A DNA stretch of 45,410 nt from NCBI GenBank assembly GCA_021713295.1, contig JAKJJU010000024.1:1-45410 (forward strand), read 5' to 3'. Both the position numbers and the translations under genes were made by a program. The notes beneath the pieces were generated by a model. The model ran no database searches, was not told the DNA's origin, and saw only the letters and a program-made list of their open reading frames with translations. Origin of the DNA: Thiotrichales bacterium 19S3-11 (GTDB lineage: Bacteria; Pseudomonadota; Gammaproteobacteria; Francisellales; Francisellaceae). Of this stretch, positions 1 through 7,746 are shown piece after piece; within the stretch, counting starts at the first letter, position 1, and every line of letters begins with the position of its first letter.

Positions 1-70
1 TTAACTCGCCTTTACAAGCATCCAAAGCCACCCTAAATTTAACGTTGGCACTATACTGTTTTTTACTCAT
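1..70 (-). CDS. IS3-family transposase OrfA, N-terminal fragment (runs off the window)
   Basis: Reading leftward from an ATG at 70, the frame is open to the edge and encodes MSKKQYSANVKFRVALDACK followed by GEL. This matches the start of IS3-family OrfA proteins, which begin with a helix-turn-helix region of the form MSK-x-x-(F/Y)-(S/T)-x-E/N-x-K-x-x-V-A-L-x-A. A strong Shine-Dalgarno (GGAGG, 7 nt upstream of the ATG) supports the start. OrfA is the DNA-binding partner of the OrfAB transposase, which is normally made by frameshifting into orfB; orfB would lie to the left. Only 23 codons are visible, so subgroup assignment is not possible. Confidence 0.75.
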   Translation of the reverse strand, partial: MSKKQYSANVKFRVALDACKGEL

Positions 71-127
71 GATATTTCCTCCGATAATCAATATATCACA
101 TTTGATTAATTTACAGGAGGCATTTCA
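1..127 (-). mobile_element. End of an IS3-family insertion sequence (partial)
   Basis: The orfA start at 70 is preceded, reading leftward on the minus strand, by a terminus beginning TGAAATGCCTCC (complement of about 127 to 116). This resembles the TG-starting inverted repeats of IS3-family elements. The element continues beyond the left edge of the window, so the other terminus and any target-site duplication are not visible. The putative end lies only about 12 bp from the stop codon of the secretin-like gene, so the element appears to have inserted just downstream of that operon. Boundary position is inference from the TG start and the distance to orfA. Confidence 0.6.
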
Positions 128-139
128 TCTTTAAACTAC

Positions 140-1567
140 TTAGGTTAGTTGTTCATTAGTTTTTAGTATTCTTGGTGTAATTACAATCATTACCTCAGTT
201 GTATAACTGCCCTCGCCATCTTGTTTGAATAAATAGCCAGCTACTGGAATATCACCTAGACCTGGAATTTGAGAGTTTTTGACATAGTTTTTCTTCTGTA
301 ATAATCCACCCATTACTAGTGTTTCGCCGTTACCTACACGTATGGTATTTGAAATGGTATGAGAGATGACTTTCGGACTTGTACCTCGAGAAGAGTGAGT
401 AAGATCACTTACTCCAGCTTTAATAATATCAAGTTTAACCATATTATTGTGGGCCAGCTTTGGAATAATTTCTAAATTAATGCCATAAGTCAACTCTACT
501 GTTTTTGTATTTTGACTATAGTTTCGATCAGGTGTAAACCAAATTGTTTGTGTTGAATTAAAATTTGCAATATGGCCATCTAATGTAACAATACTTGGCA
601 TTCCTTTTACCATTGCCATACCTTTATCAGAGAGAAACTTAACTGCTGATAGAAAGGTGATGTACGGATTAGATGCATTCATATAGCTAGAAAAGTCAAC
701 TGTTTGATCAATACCACTATTTGTGATCCCTATATTAGTTGCATTAATATTTCTCTGATCAACAAACATTAATTGCCCCCAGTCAATTCCCATAACTCTT
801 AGGGCATCTGAACTAATTTCTATAATGCTTACTTCAAGCAGTACTTGTTCAGGTGGAAAGTCTAATTTTAAAATATCAGCTGAAAGCTTTTTTTGAATAT
901 TTTTAGGAGCAGTGATTGTTAAATAACGCGATTTTTTTGAAAATGTAACGTATTGTCTATAATAGAGAGATAATAACTCAACAATTTCGATAGGCTTTAA
1001 GTTTTCAGGTTTATAAATACAGGTATCAGATAGTTGGGATATGGTTGGATTATCTGCTTGAGCGCTACCTACCAATATGTAATTTTCTTTAACTTTATAT
1101 GCATAGTTACCAATTGACAGCATCATATCTAATGCTATTTCTAGCGATTTATCATTAATATTTGCAGTAACAATTCCTTCAACTGACTCATCCATAACAA
1201 TGGGTATATCAGTTAGCATACTTACCTCAATTAAAGCTTCACGTAAATCGCTTTCTATTAAATTGAGTGTTACATTAGAAATACCAGATAGATCTAGTTT
1301 ATTGTCACTAGTTAAGCAGTTCATCTTTGGTTTATATTGGCGTTTATTATTCTTATCTTTATTGCCATAGATAACCATTCTTTCTTTATCTAGTTGATAC
1401 TTTTTATTTGCTTTTTGATCGCCAATGCCAGCTTGCATTCTAGATAAAACCTCATTATAGCTTCCATTAGCTAATTGTGGCGCATAGTTTTTATTATTAG
1501 ATGCACAGCCAGATATAATTGTAATGACCAGAAATAATATAGTGAGTTGTATGGCTGAGCATTTCAT
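140..1567 (-). CDS. Secretin-type outer-membrane lipoprotein (type II/IV secretin family)
   Basis: Predicted 475-aa lipoprotein that would form a multimeric outer-membrane channel. The N-terminus is a signal peptide with lipobox (IISGC). An STN/N0-type domain lies at about 95-165, an N1-like KH domain at about 180-240, and the secretin beta-domain follows (VLLEVSIIEISSDALRVMGI through GETLVMGGLL, the IPGLGDIPVAGYLF motif, and a VMIVITPRIL end). It is shorter than PilQ (no AMIN domains) or GspD (few N-domains), and no pilMNOP or gsp genes adjoin it. A TTG at 1582 would also open the frame, but GAGG lies 9 nt before the ATG at 1567, so that ATG is chosen. It is the last gene of a three-gene operon, 4 bp after the chaperone-like gene. 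The fold is confident; the cargo is inferred from neighbours. Confidence 0.85.
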   Translation of the reverse strand: MKCSAIQLTILFLVITIISGCASNNKNYAPQLANGSYNEVLSRMQAGIGDQKANKKYQLDKERMVIYGNKDKNNKRQYKPKMNCLTSDNKLDLSGISNVTLNLIESDLREALIEVSMLTDIPIVMDESVEGIVTANINDKSLEIALDMMLSIGNYAYKVKENYILVGSAQADNPTISQLSDTCIYKPENLKPIEIVELLSLYYRQYVTFSKKSRYLTITAPKNIQKKLSADILKLDFPPEQVLLEVSIIEISSDALRVMGIDWGQLMFVDQRNINATNIGITNSGIDQTVDFSSYMNASNPYITFLSAVKFLSDKGMAMVKGMPSIVTLDGHIANFNSTQTIWFTPDRNYSQNTKTVELTYGINLEIIPKLAHNNMVKLDIIKAGVSDLTHSSRGTSPKVISHTISNTIRVGNGETLVMGGLLQKKNYVKNSQIPGLGDIPVAGYLFKQDGEGSYTTEVMIVITPRILKTNEQLT

Positions 1568-1571
1568 GGTC

Positions 1572-2762
1572 TTATACCTCAAAGTCCAAATCTAGATGAT
1601 CAGTGATTTTTTGATCTTTTTTCTGAATAATAAATTGTATTTTTTGTTTTTTTGGTATTTTTTCAACTTTTGATAGATCTAATTCTTGTTTGAAAATAAT
1701 AGCTGATTTTCTTTTTGGTTCGATGATTTGGTTTAACGCATTATAGGAGTAAGATTTCTGCCAAGGTTGCTTTTTCTTATTTACCAAATTAATTGTAATT
1801 GGTTCATCATAAGGGTTATGGATTTTAATAACATTGAATGTACGACCGTACTTATCCGGCTTAACTATAATTTGTTGATTGCTAAAAACTGAATTTGATA
1901 GACTATTTTGATTGTTTGTTGCCGGCAGCATAGCTTTTGTGATGTTGACAGAGCCTTTTTTATAGACTTTTTTCTTAGCGTATTGTCCTCTAAAGCTTAT
2001 TTGATATTTGCCTGCTAGGTTAATTTTTTCGGCAATACCATACATCATAATTGTATTTTTTGGATAGATTAAAGTTGCAGGATATTGTCTTTCCCAGGCG
2101 GATTTTGAATTGACTGGTATTTTTTCAATCAGCTTTTTATTTTCATCCCGAATGTAGATTTTGCCTGCAATAATGCTTTGATAATTGGAAGTATTGTTAA
2201 CATTTATTTTTGCGATTAATTTTCCTTCATGAAAAATAACATCTAACTGATCTAATTTCAGTTTAACTCTTTGCTTTTTCTTTGATTTAATGTTTGCGCT
2301 TATGACAACTGCATATCTTACTTTGATGCCTATTCCATCAGATTTTTTAGGATCTTTTACTTCTTCAACCATAATAGTAGCAAATTGACTACCTAGAGTA
2401 CCTTTAGGTATTTTTACTTTAACTGGAATTTTGAGTGTTTCACCTTGTTTAAATTTATATTTAGTTTTCTCAAAGATAAACCAGTTTGCTGGTGTTAGTT
2501 TATCTTTTGATAGGTTATCAGAGACTTTAATAAAAGTCATATGACCTGATGATGCTTGAGAAACTTGATAGGGAGTTAATTGAAGTTGACCATCTTTTTT
2601 ACCAGATATAGTGAGTTCAAATTCATGAGTGCTCCCTGGAGTAGTATTAAAATCAACATACATAGGACTAACGCCAAACTCTCCAGCATATAGGTATGAA
2701 AAAAAGCTTAAAATCCCTTTTAAGAGTATGACTTTTATATGTGTTTTAATATTAAAAATCAT
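1572..2762 (-). CDS. Exported pilus-chaperone-like protein (PapD/DUF916-like)
   Basis: A 396-aa protein with a Sec signal peptide (hydrophobic stretch at about 8-27, cleavage near YAG-EF). The mature part starts FGVSPMYVDFNTTPGSTHEF, the opening strand pattern seen in periplasmic fimbrial chaperones and in DUF916-type proteins. It continues with a beta-rich region containing GTLGSQFATIMVEEV. A second beta-sandwich-like half (about 260-396) is rich in lysine and ends with a basic IIQKKDQK segment. No transmembrane segment follows the signal peptide. A GTG at 2777 also opens the frame, but GAGGG lies 8 nt before the ATG at 2762, which is chosen. It sits between the subunit-like gene (28 bp upstream) and the secretin gene, suggesting that it escorts the subunit across the periplasm. 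Family assignment is by pattern only. Confidence 0.6.
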   Translation of the reverse strand: MIFNIKTHIKVILLKGILSFFSYLYAGEFGVSPMYVDFNTTPGSTHEFELTISGKKDGQLQLTPYQVSQASSGHMTFIKVSDNLSKDKLTPANWFIFEKTKYKFKQGETLKIPVKVKIPKGTLGSQFATIMVEEVKDPKKSDGIGIKVRYAVVISANIKSKKKQRVKLKLDQLDVIFHEGKLIAKINVNNTSNYQSIIAGKIYIRDENKKLIEKIPVNSKSAWERQYPATLIYPKNTIMMYGIAEKINLAGKYQISFRGQYAKKKVYKKGSVNITKAMLPATNNQNSLSNSVFSNQQIIVKPDKYGRTFNVIKIHNPYDEPITINLVNKKKQPWQKSYSYNALNQIIEPKRKSAIIFKQELDLSKVEKIPKKQKIQFIIQKKDQKITDHLDLDFEV

Positions 2763-2790
2763 TTTAAATGCCCTCACAAGTTGATTAGAC

Positions 2791-3285
2791 TTATAGTGCT
2801 GATACGGTCATTGTAATATCTGCAGAGTAGCTACCAGCTTTCTGATTTGATATTTCACCTAACTGCGCCCTTGCACCAATAGTATGCTGTTGATTATGAA
2901 CTTGGTCGGTAGTTGTATTGAATGTTACCATGTTACTGCCAATCTCACTGGCTGAGTTTGCGCCATTACCACCAATATCAATATCATAATTTGTATTAAC
3001 CTCATCAGTTCCATTAGATAAGTTATCGAATGATGATAATTGAACAGTAACACCTGTGTTTGACTCCAAGTTATAAGTATCTGTACCTGAGTAGAATGAA
3101 TTAGCTTGACCATCCACCATGCCTTCTTCTAAATTTAGTGAAAAATCATCAAGATTAGTTACCTGAGCAAATTTACCTATATCTAATGTGACAGTTGCTG
3201 AGTCACTATCTAATGAATCTGCATAAGATACACTGGCACTAAAAATAACTGCTGTGATTATTGCGTATAATTTTCTGTTTTTCAT
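2791..3285 (-). CDS. Small Sec-exported, fimbrial-subunit-like beta protein
   Basis: A 164-aa protein with a clean signal peptide (about 1-22, cleavage after VSYA). The mature part is acidic, rich in Ser/Asn/Thr/Gly and almost free of Lys. It begins with an alternating strand (ATVTLDIGKFAQVTNLDDFS) and ends with a terminal strand (AGSYSADITMTVSAL), a layout shared by many surface-fibre subunits. There are no cysteines and no type IV prepilin peptidase site, so it is not a pilin of the type IV class. The ATG at 3285 is preceded by GAGGA at 7 nt; the longer frame to 3315 has no such signal. It is the first gene after the sigma-54 promoter and therefore probably the most abundant product. Subunit function is inference; no specific family is recognised. 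Confidence 0.6.
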   Translation of the reverse strand: MKNRKLYAIITAVIFSASVSYADSLDSDSATVTLDIGKFAQVTNLDDFSLNLEEGMVDGQANSFYSGTDTYNLESNTGVTVQLSSFDNLSNGTDEVNTNYDIDIGGNGANSASEIGSNMVTFNTTTDQVHNQQHTIGARAQLGEISNQKAGSYSADITMTVSAL

Positions 3286-3323
3286 GATACTATCCTCGTA
3301 GTTTGTTTGTAACACTGTTGGTT

Positions 3324-3352
3324 GTGAAACATCACATTTGTGATTCTTTCAC
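3324..3352 (-). promoter_or_regulatory. 5' UTR hairpin at the predicted transcript start
   Basis: An imperfect 29-nt inverted repeat: GTGAAA pairs with TTTCAC on the outside, and ATCAC pairs with GTGAT inside, around a loop of about 4 nt. The predicted sigma-54 start (about 3351) falls at the first base of this structure, so the leader mRNA would begin with a hairpin. This is reminiscent of 5' stabilising stem-loops such as that of ompA. The stem is visible; its role is inference. Confidence 0.5.
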
Positions 3353-3361
3353 CCACTTACA

Positions 3362-3378
3362 TGCAATTTCCGTGCCAA
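3362..3378 (-). promoter_or_regulatory. Sigma-54 (RpoN) -24/-12 promoter of the subunit-chaperone-secretin operon
   Basis: The minus strand reads TTGGCACGGAAATTGCA. This fits the RpoN consensus YTGGCACGrNNNTTGCW at every fixed position, with 10 nt between the invariant GG and GC. The expected start of transcription is near 3351, giving a leader of about 65 nt before the ATG at 3285. Sigma-54 promoters are silent without an ATP-dependent enhancer-binding activator. Confidence 0.85.
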
Positions 3379-3430
3379 CAAATAACTATTTGTTGTTGAA
3401 AGAAAGTAAAATTAATTATCAGGGTGGAGA

Positions 3431-3465
3431 TGTAACATGAGTTACAAAGTGTAACAATTGTTACA
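3431..3465. promoter_or_regulatory. Two tandem palindromic activator sites (TGT-N10-ACA)
   Basis: TGTAACATGAGTTACA (3431-3446) and TGTAACAATTGTTACA (3450-3465) are two copies of the same palindrome, TGTAAC-N4-GTTACA. Their starts are 19 bp apart; the second extends to an 18-bp perfect palindrome (3449-3466). Relative to the predicted sigma-54 start their centres lie at about -87 and -106, the usual place for upstream activator sequences of bacterial enhancer-binding proteins. The TGT-N10-ACA geometry is the one known for NifA, but the cognate regulator here is unknown. They could also act on the divergent gene at 3592. Confidence 0.75.
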
Positions 3466-3591
3466 CAGTGTCAGAGCTGATCATCGGGTTAGTACAGTAG
3501 TTGGCTGTACTAATTTGGTAAATACAATGCAGCATTTTTTTAAATAACGTATTTACTTAGATGTAATGAATGGTTAAATTAAGGTAGCTAA

Positions 3592-4869
3592 ATGAACTAT
3601 AAAGAAATGTTTAAAGTATTTATGATTAGCTTCCTTATTATTGGGGGTAATGAGATTGTATTGTTTTTAGCAATTGCATTAATATCACATCAGTTATCTC
3701 AGAGTGATTTTGGTAATTTTCAATCATTTATAGCGGGTATGTTGTTTTTTGGTTCCTTGGTTACATTTGGATTTCTAGCGTTTATGGCAAAATTTATTCC
3801 GGTCTTAAGGCATAACATAAGGCAAAAAGAATGGTCAGAGATAAAGAAGTTCTATATAAGAATTATTTTTCCAGCGATTGTTGTTATTTTAGCATTATTA
3901 ACGCTTACTTTTTTGTGTTTATACCTAGTATTTAAAAAAGGTCAGTTCAATCACCCATTTTTATTAATGTGTTTTGTCATACTATTAGAATCATTATTTT
4001 TAATGGCGTTTACATTTTTAAAGTCAAAATCTAAATATATTACATCAACAACTTTATATGCGATAAAAAATTTATCATTTTTGTTATTGGTTGTTTTCCT
4101 AAATAATACCGATCGATCTGTTTATGTTCCAATAGGCTGCTATTTATCTTCTTATGTCATTACATTAAGTTATTTTCTAATTTTAAAGTTTGTTGTATTG
4201 AAAATAGAGTACTTTCAAAAAACATTTAACTTTGTAATTACGCCAGTTAAATGGCGATTACTTGTATTTCCATTTGCATTATTGGCTATATCACCCTATT
4301 TATTTTCTTCATTGGTGATGATTGTCTTTGAAGTGTTTGGTTCCGGTTCTGAAGATTTAGTTGGTAAATTAGGCGCAATCATTGCGTTATTTAGTTTGTC
4401 ATTAATTGCTATATTTCCTTTAAAAACCTTTACAGTTAATGAATTATCTAAAGTTATTGACGAACCTAATATGGTTACTAAAACAGTACGATCATTATTT
4501 ATCTTTGGCCTATCGACTTGCTTAATTATATTCGTATTGTTTAATTTATTTGCTGGTATTCTGATTCAAGCAATGGCGCCTGAATACCATAATTTAATTA
4601 ATTATTTTAGGGTGTTACTGATGTTATTAATTCTTATTGGCATGACTAACCCCTTTTCATCCTGCCTAAAAGTATCAAATAATGCGCATTTTGCAATCGT
4701 ATTTATAATACTAACAACCATGTTGGCAGTCACTATTTTAGGTGCGTTACTGTCTTATACTTTTCAATTGAAAGGGATGATTTTTGCCATTTTTCTTTCA
4801 TATTTTATTTATATGGGGTTGAATATATATTTCTTTTGGCGTATACATCTGCGGAAATCAAATGATTAA
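3592..4869 (+). CDS. Polytopic membrane protein, polysaccharide flippase-like (Wzx/MATE-related)
   Basis: A 425-aa integral membrane protein with about 12 hydrophobic segments and very few charged residues between them. The first 60 residues (GGNEIVLFLAIALISHQLSQ, then SDFGNFQSF) match the opening of O-antigen/oligosaccharide flippases, where a GNF-like turn follows TM1. Such proteins move lipid-linked glycans across the inner membrane. No glycosyltransferase or other polysaccharide gene is adjacent, so the substrate is unknown. The gene diverges from the sigma-54 operon and shares its 300-bp control region. The next gene begins 67 bp downstream. Classification rests on hydropathy and the N-terminal motif only. 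Confidence 0.6.
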   Translation: MNYKEMFKVFMISFLIIGGNEIVLFLAIALISHQLSQSDFGNFQSFIAGMLFFGSLVTFGFLAFMAKFIPVLRHNIRQKEWSEIKKFYIRIIFPAIVVILALLTLTFLCLYLVFKKGQFNHPFLLMCFVILLESLFLMAFTFLKSKSKYITSTTLYAIKNLSFLLLVVFLNNTDRSVYVPIGCYLSSYVITLSYFLILKFVVLKIEYFQKTFNFVITPVKWRLLVFPFALLAISPYLFSSLVMIVFEVFGSGSEDLVGKLGAIIALFSLSLIAIFPLKTFTVNELSKVIDEPNMVTKTVRSLFIFGLSTCLIIFVLFNLFAGILIQAMAPEYHNLINYFRVLLMLLILIGMTNPFSSCLKVSNNAHFAIVFIILTTMLAVTILGALLSYTFQLKGMIFAIFLSYFIYMGLNIYFFWRIHLRKSND

Positions 4870-4936
4870 GCATGAAAATTATTTGTCTTAAAGTATAGCC
4901 AATGTTTCGGGTCAAGGAGTGAGGTAATAAAGAGAA

Positions 4937-5527
4937 ATGTTTTACTTTTCAGATGCAACAGAACGCAATAAAAGGCCTATTTTAGAGCAGTTACTTCAAT
5001 GGTTAAATCAGAGAGAGTCTGTGCTTGAAATTGGTAGTGCCAGCGGTCAACATGGATTATATTTTAGAGCGTATATGCCAAATTTACAGTGGCAGTTTAG
5101 TGATCGATCTTCCTATTTAGCGGGCTTAACTAAAAACCTACTCAATGCAAATCTTCCTGACATTGATTTACCTATTGAGCTTGATGTCAAAAATTATAAT
5201 TGGTCATTAAATAAATATGATGTTATTTTTACAGCTAATACACTGCATATTATGCAATTTGATGAAGTTGACTATTTTCTAAATCATTTACATTTAGCTT
5301 TAAAGCGTCATGGTAAACTTATTATTTATGGTCCATTTAACTATCAAGGTGATTATACAAGCGAAAGTAATCAAATGTTTGATCAGTATTTAAAACAACA
5401 GGGTTATGGTGGTATACAATCATTTGAAACACTTAATGACATTCTTTTTCAATATAATATTACATTACAAGCAGATGTAGAAATGCCTGCAAATAACCGT
5501 TTATTATTATGGCAATGCGATAAATAA
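4937..5527 (+). CDS. DUF938-family SAM-dependent methyltransferase
   Basis: A 196-aa cytosolic protein of the usual length for the DUF938 (METTL26-like) family. The family hallmark opening is present (FSDATERNKRPILEQLLQWL), followed by the SAM-binding motif I VLEIGSASGQHGLYF at about 30-44, an acidic SDRSS loop after strand 2, and the motif TANTLHIMQFDEVDYF at about 100-115. The C-terminal part has NYQGDYTSESN and ends NNRLLLW. The family's substrate is not established, so none is proposed. It follows the flippase-like gene in the same orientation but looks like an independent housekeeping gene. Confidence 0.85.
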   Translation: MFYFSDATERNKRPILEQLLQWLNQRESVLEIGSASGQHGLYFRAYMPNLQWQFSDRSSYLAGLTKNLLNANLPDIDLPIELDVKNYNWSLNKYDVIFTANTLHIMQFDEVDYFLNHLHLALKRHGKLIIYGPFNYQGDYTSESNQMFDQYLKQQGYGGIQSFETLNDILFQYNITLQADVEMPANNRLLLWQCDK

Positions 5528-6046
5528 ATTGACTTTTATAAGACACATGAAGAATTTTTGAGAGGGTATAATTAATATTAATCAAAAGGTTATACACAAA
5601 GTTATACACATATTAGAATGATAAGTTTTTATTATAATGATGGAGTATCGTTAGTTGGATCTAGATAAAATGTTGTTTATGATAAATGGATTTTTGTATC
5701 TAACAGGTTGAATTATAAATTAATTATTTATTTTTTATAGTTCCATGGTTTGATTGTTTTTATAAAGATATAATGAGATACCAATATGAGATTAAATTAT
5801 TTTATTCACAGGTTGAGATATTTAAATGGTTTTAACTTTTTGTATAAGCAAACTTCTTTTGAATTGAAATTTCAGCTCAGAAGAAGACTGTTCATATGAA
5901 TAATTAATTATCGAGTTGAGATTATCTAGTTCTACATACCAGCAATTTGTAAAATTAGGAAATGATGGTTTTTTCTAAAAATCATTATGTCAAGTTATTC
6001 ATTAATTTATTATTTTTTAACTTTTTGAAATGTAACGCGAACAATA
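5528..6046. other. 519-bp AT-rich non-coding gap with a DnaA-box cluster
   Basis: No open frame with a believable start occurs here. The stretch is markedly AT-rich even for this genome. It contains three perfect TTATNCACA DnaA boxes in the same orientation: 5590-5598 and 5602-5610 (both TTATACACA, 12 bp apart) and 5802-5810 (TTATTCACA). A GATCTAGATAAAA stretch at 5658-5670 loosely resembles the origin 13-mers. By composition about three such boxes would be expected by chance in the entire 45-kb window on both strands, so three within 221 bp is notable. It could be an origin, a DnaA-titrating locus, or chance in AT-rich DNA. Confidence 0.5.
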
Positions 6047-6122
6047 TGGCGCGCCCGGGTGGATTCGAACCACCGACCTTTGGTTCCGGAGACCAACGCT
6101 CTATCCCCTGAGCCACGGGCGC
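6047..6122 (-). tRNA. tRNA-Arg (anticodon CCG)
   Basis: The minus strand folds into a full 76-nt cloverleaf. The acceptor stem GCGCCCG pairs with CGGGCGC, followed by G and an encoded CCA. The D-arm contains GGCTCAGGGGATAGAGC, the anticodon stem TTGGT/ACCAA encloses CTCCGGA (anticodon CCG, reading CGG), and the T-arm contains GGTTCGAATCC. CCG tRNAs decode a rare arginine codon in AT-rich genomes. It stands alone, with no neighbouring tRNA. Confidence 0.97.
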
Positions 6123-6356
6123 AAAAAGTAAATTTCTAATTTTAAAAATTAAGTTTCAATTGTTTTTCTGCCTCAAGTTATGGGCATAAAAAACGAAGCT
6201 ATGAAATTTGTATACGGCGCTTAAATTAACATATTTTTATCTGAAGTCGAAGTGTTTTTATTTGGATTATTGCTTTTTGCTTCTCTTTTGGTTATTGACA
6301 TCTAATTTGATAAGGATTAGCCTAATTAGATTGTCTTTTTTAGGGTATGTTAGTTA

Positions 6357-7634
6357 ATGAATGAATATGCTACAGATGGTAAGCGATCGCTGTACCCTTG
6401 GTTTATATGGTCACTGGGTGCACTATTTTTCTTTATAGAATATTTTTTAAGGGTTGCTCCAAGTGTTATTCATCAACAACTGATGGTGGAGTTTCATATA
6501 GATGCATTTGATCTTGGCGTTTTATCAGCAAGTTTTTATTATGCGTATATCTTAATGCAATTACCGGTGGGTGTGGTAACGGATCGTTTTGGCCCTAGAA
6601 AAATGCTAATTTTTAATACAGCATTATGTGCTGTTTCTTGTGTTGTATTTGCATTTGCAGATACGATAACAATTGCAGTAATTGCAAGGTTAATCATGGG
6701 ATTTTCAGCCGCCTTTGCTTTTGTTGGAACATTAAAATTATGTATTAATTGGTTTGATGTTAAAACCTTTGCATTATTAGCGGGGTTAACACAAGCTTCA
6801 GGGATGGTTGGTGCTGCCGTTGGTGATGCACCAATGAGTTTACTATTTAATAGTATTGGCTGGCGTCCATCGATGCTTGCTTTTGCATTTTTATTAATTT
6901 TACTGTCGTTAGTAATGTTTTTTACACTTAAAAATCATCCTGTTAGTCCCTATGTTGAAGAAGATCCAGAGCAAATAAGACGCAAATCTACGATAGTTGA
7001 ACACTTAAAAAGAACATTTAGTTATCCGCAATTGTGGTTAAATTGTTTATTCATTGGTCTCTTATATGGGCCGACAGCGATGTTTGCTGAAAACTGGGGC
7101 GTTGGTTATACGTCTATATTTCATGGTTATGATGTTGATAAATCAGCTTTTTTAGTTGGTTTGATATTTATTGGACTTGCGATTGGTTGTCCACTTGCTG
7201 GAGCATTAGCAGATCGTTTAAAATCTCGTGTTAAGGTGATGCGTCTATCTGCACTTTTATGCTTTATTTTGATGTCAATTATTATTTATGTAGCATCAAT
7301 ACCGTTTTGGTTATTGGTCCTATGTTATTTTTTCTATGGAATTTTTAATAGTGGTATTGTTGCCTCATATACAGTATCTGCTGAATTAGTGCCTGGTTCA
7401 TTATCGGCAACGGCACTGGGAATCACGAATATGGCTTCTGTTTTCATTGGTATGCTACTAGTTCAGATTGTTGGTGGTATATTAAAAGAGTTATGGAGTG
7501 GTGTGTATCTTCATGGTGCGCCGTATTATAGTGCGTTGGAGTATCAAAAATCACTTATATTTGTGCCGCTAATATTTCTTATTAGTTTTATTTTAAGCTT
7601 CTTTATTAAAGAGACATTTAAAGCCTCAAATTAG
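6357..7634 (+). CDS. MFS transporter
   Basis: A 425-aa inner-membrane protein with 12 predicted helices in two six-helix halves. The MFS signature A loop DRFGPRKM lies between TM2 and TM3 (about residue 77), with a second-half counterpart GALADRLKSRVKVM between TM8 and TM9. The start LYPWFIWSLGALFFFIEYFL followed by RVAPSVI is typical of MFS carriers found in Legionella, Coxiella and Francisella relatives that import amino acids, organic acids or siderophores. The substrate cannot be told from sequence alone. The ATG at 6357 has an AGGG about 12 nt upstream. It stands alone between the tRNA and uvrD. Confidence 0.8.
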   Translation: MNEYATDGKRSLYPWFIWSLGALFFFIEYFLRVAPSVIHQQLMVEFHIDAFDLGVLSASFYYAYILMQLPVGVVTDRFGPRKMLIFNTALCAVSCVVFAFADTITIAVIARLIMGFSAAFAFVGTLKLCINWFDVKTFALLAGLTQASGMVGAAVGDAPMSLLFNSIGWRPSMLAFAFLLILLSLVMFFTLKNHPVSPYVEEDPEQIRRKSTIVEHLKRTFSYPQLWLNCLFIGLLYGPTAMFAENWGVGYTSIFHGYDVDKSAFLVGLIFIGLAIGCPLAGALADRLKSRVKVMRLSALLCFILMSIIIYVASIPFWLLVLCYFFYGIFNSGIVASYTVSAELVPGSLSATALGITNMASVFIGMLLVQIVGGILKELWSGVYLHGAPYYSALEYQKSLIFVPLIFLISFILSFFIKETFKASN

Positions 7635-7746
7635 ATATTCAATCGATTTATTACTGGGTTGTTTTACTAGAATCTGTTAGTCTTTTGATTTGGTTTGTCC
7701 TTTGGCAAAGTTAAAATGATTAAATTAAATTCAAGTGGATAATTGG

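Noticed and set aside
140-1567. PilQ of a type IV pilus
   Set aside because: Too short, no AMIN domains, a lipoprotein, and no pilMNOP genes; it is linked to a chaperone-like and a subunit-like gene instead.
2925-3113. 62-aa frame within the subunit-like gene
   Set aside because: Same-strand out-of-frame shadow; composition is an artefact of the Asn/Gly/Ser-rich subunit codons.
3323-3336. TGTGA-N4-TCACA as a CRP site
   Set aside because: CRP needs a 6-bp centre and this has 4; it also lies just downstream of the predicted sigma-54 start. A leader hairpin explains it better.
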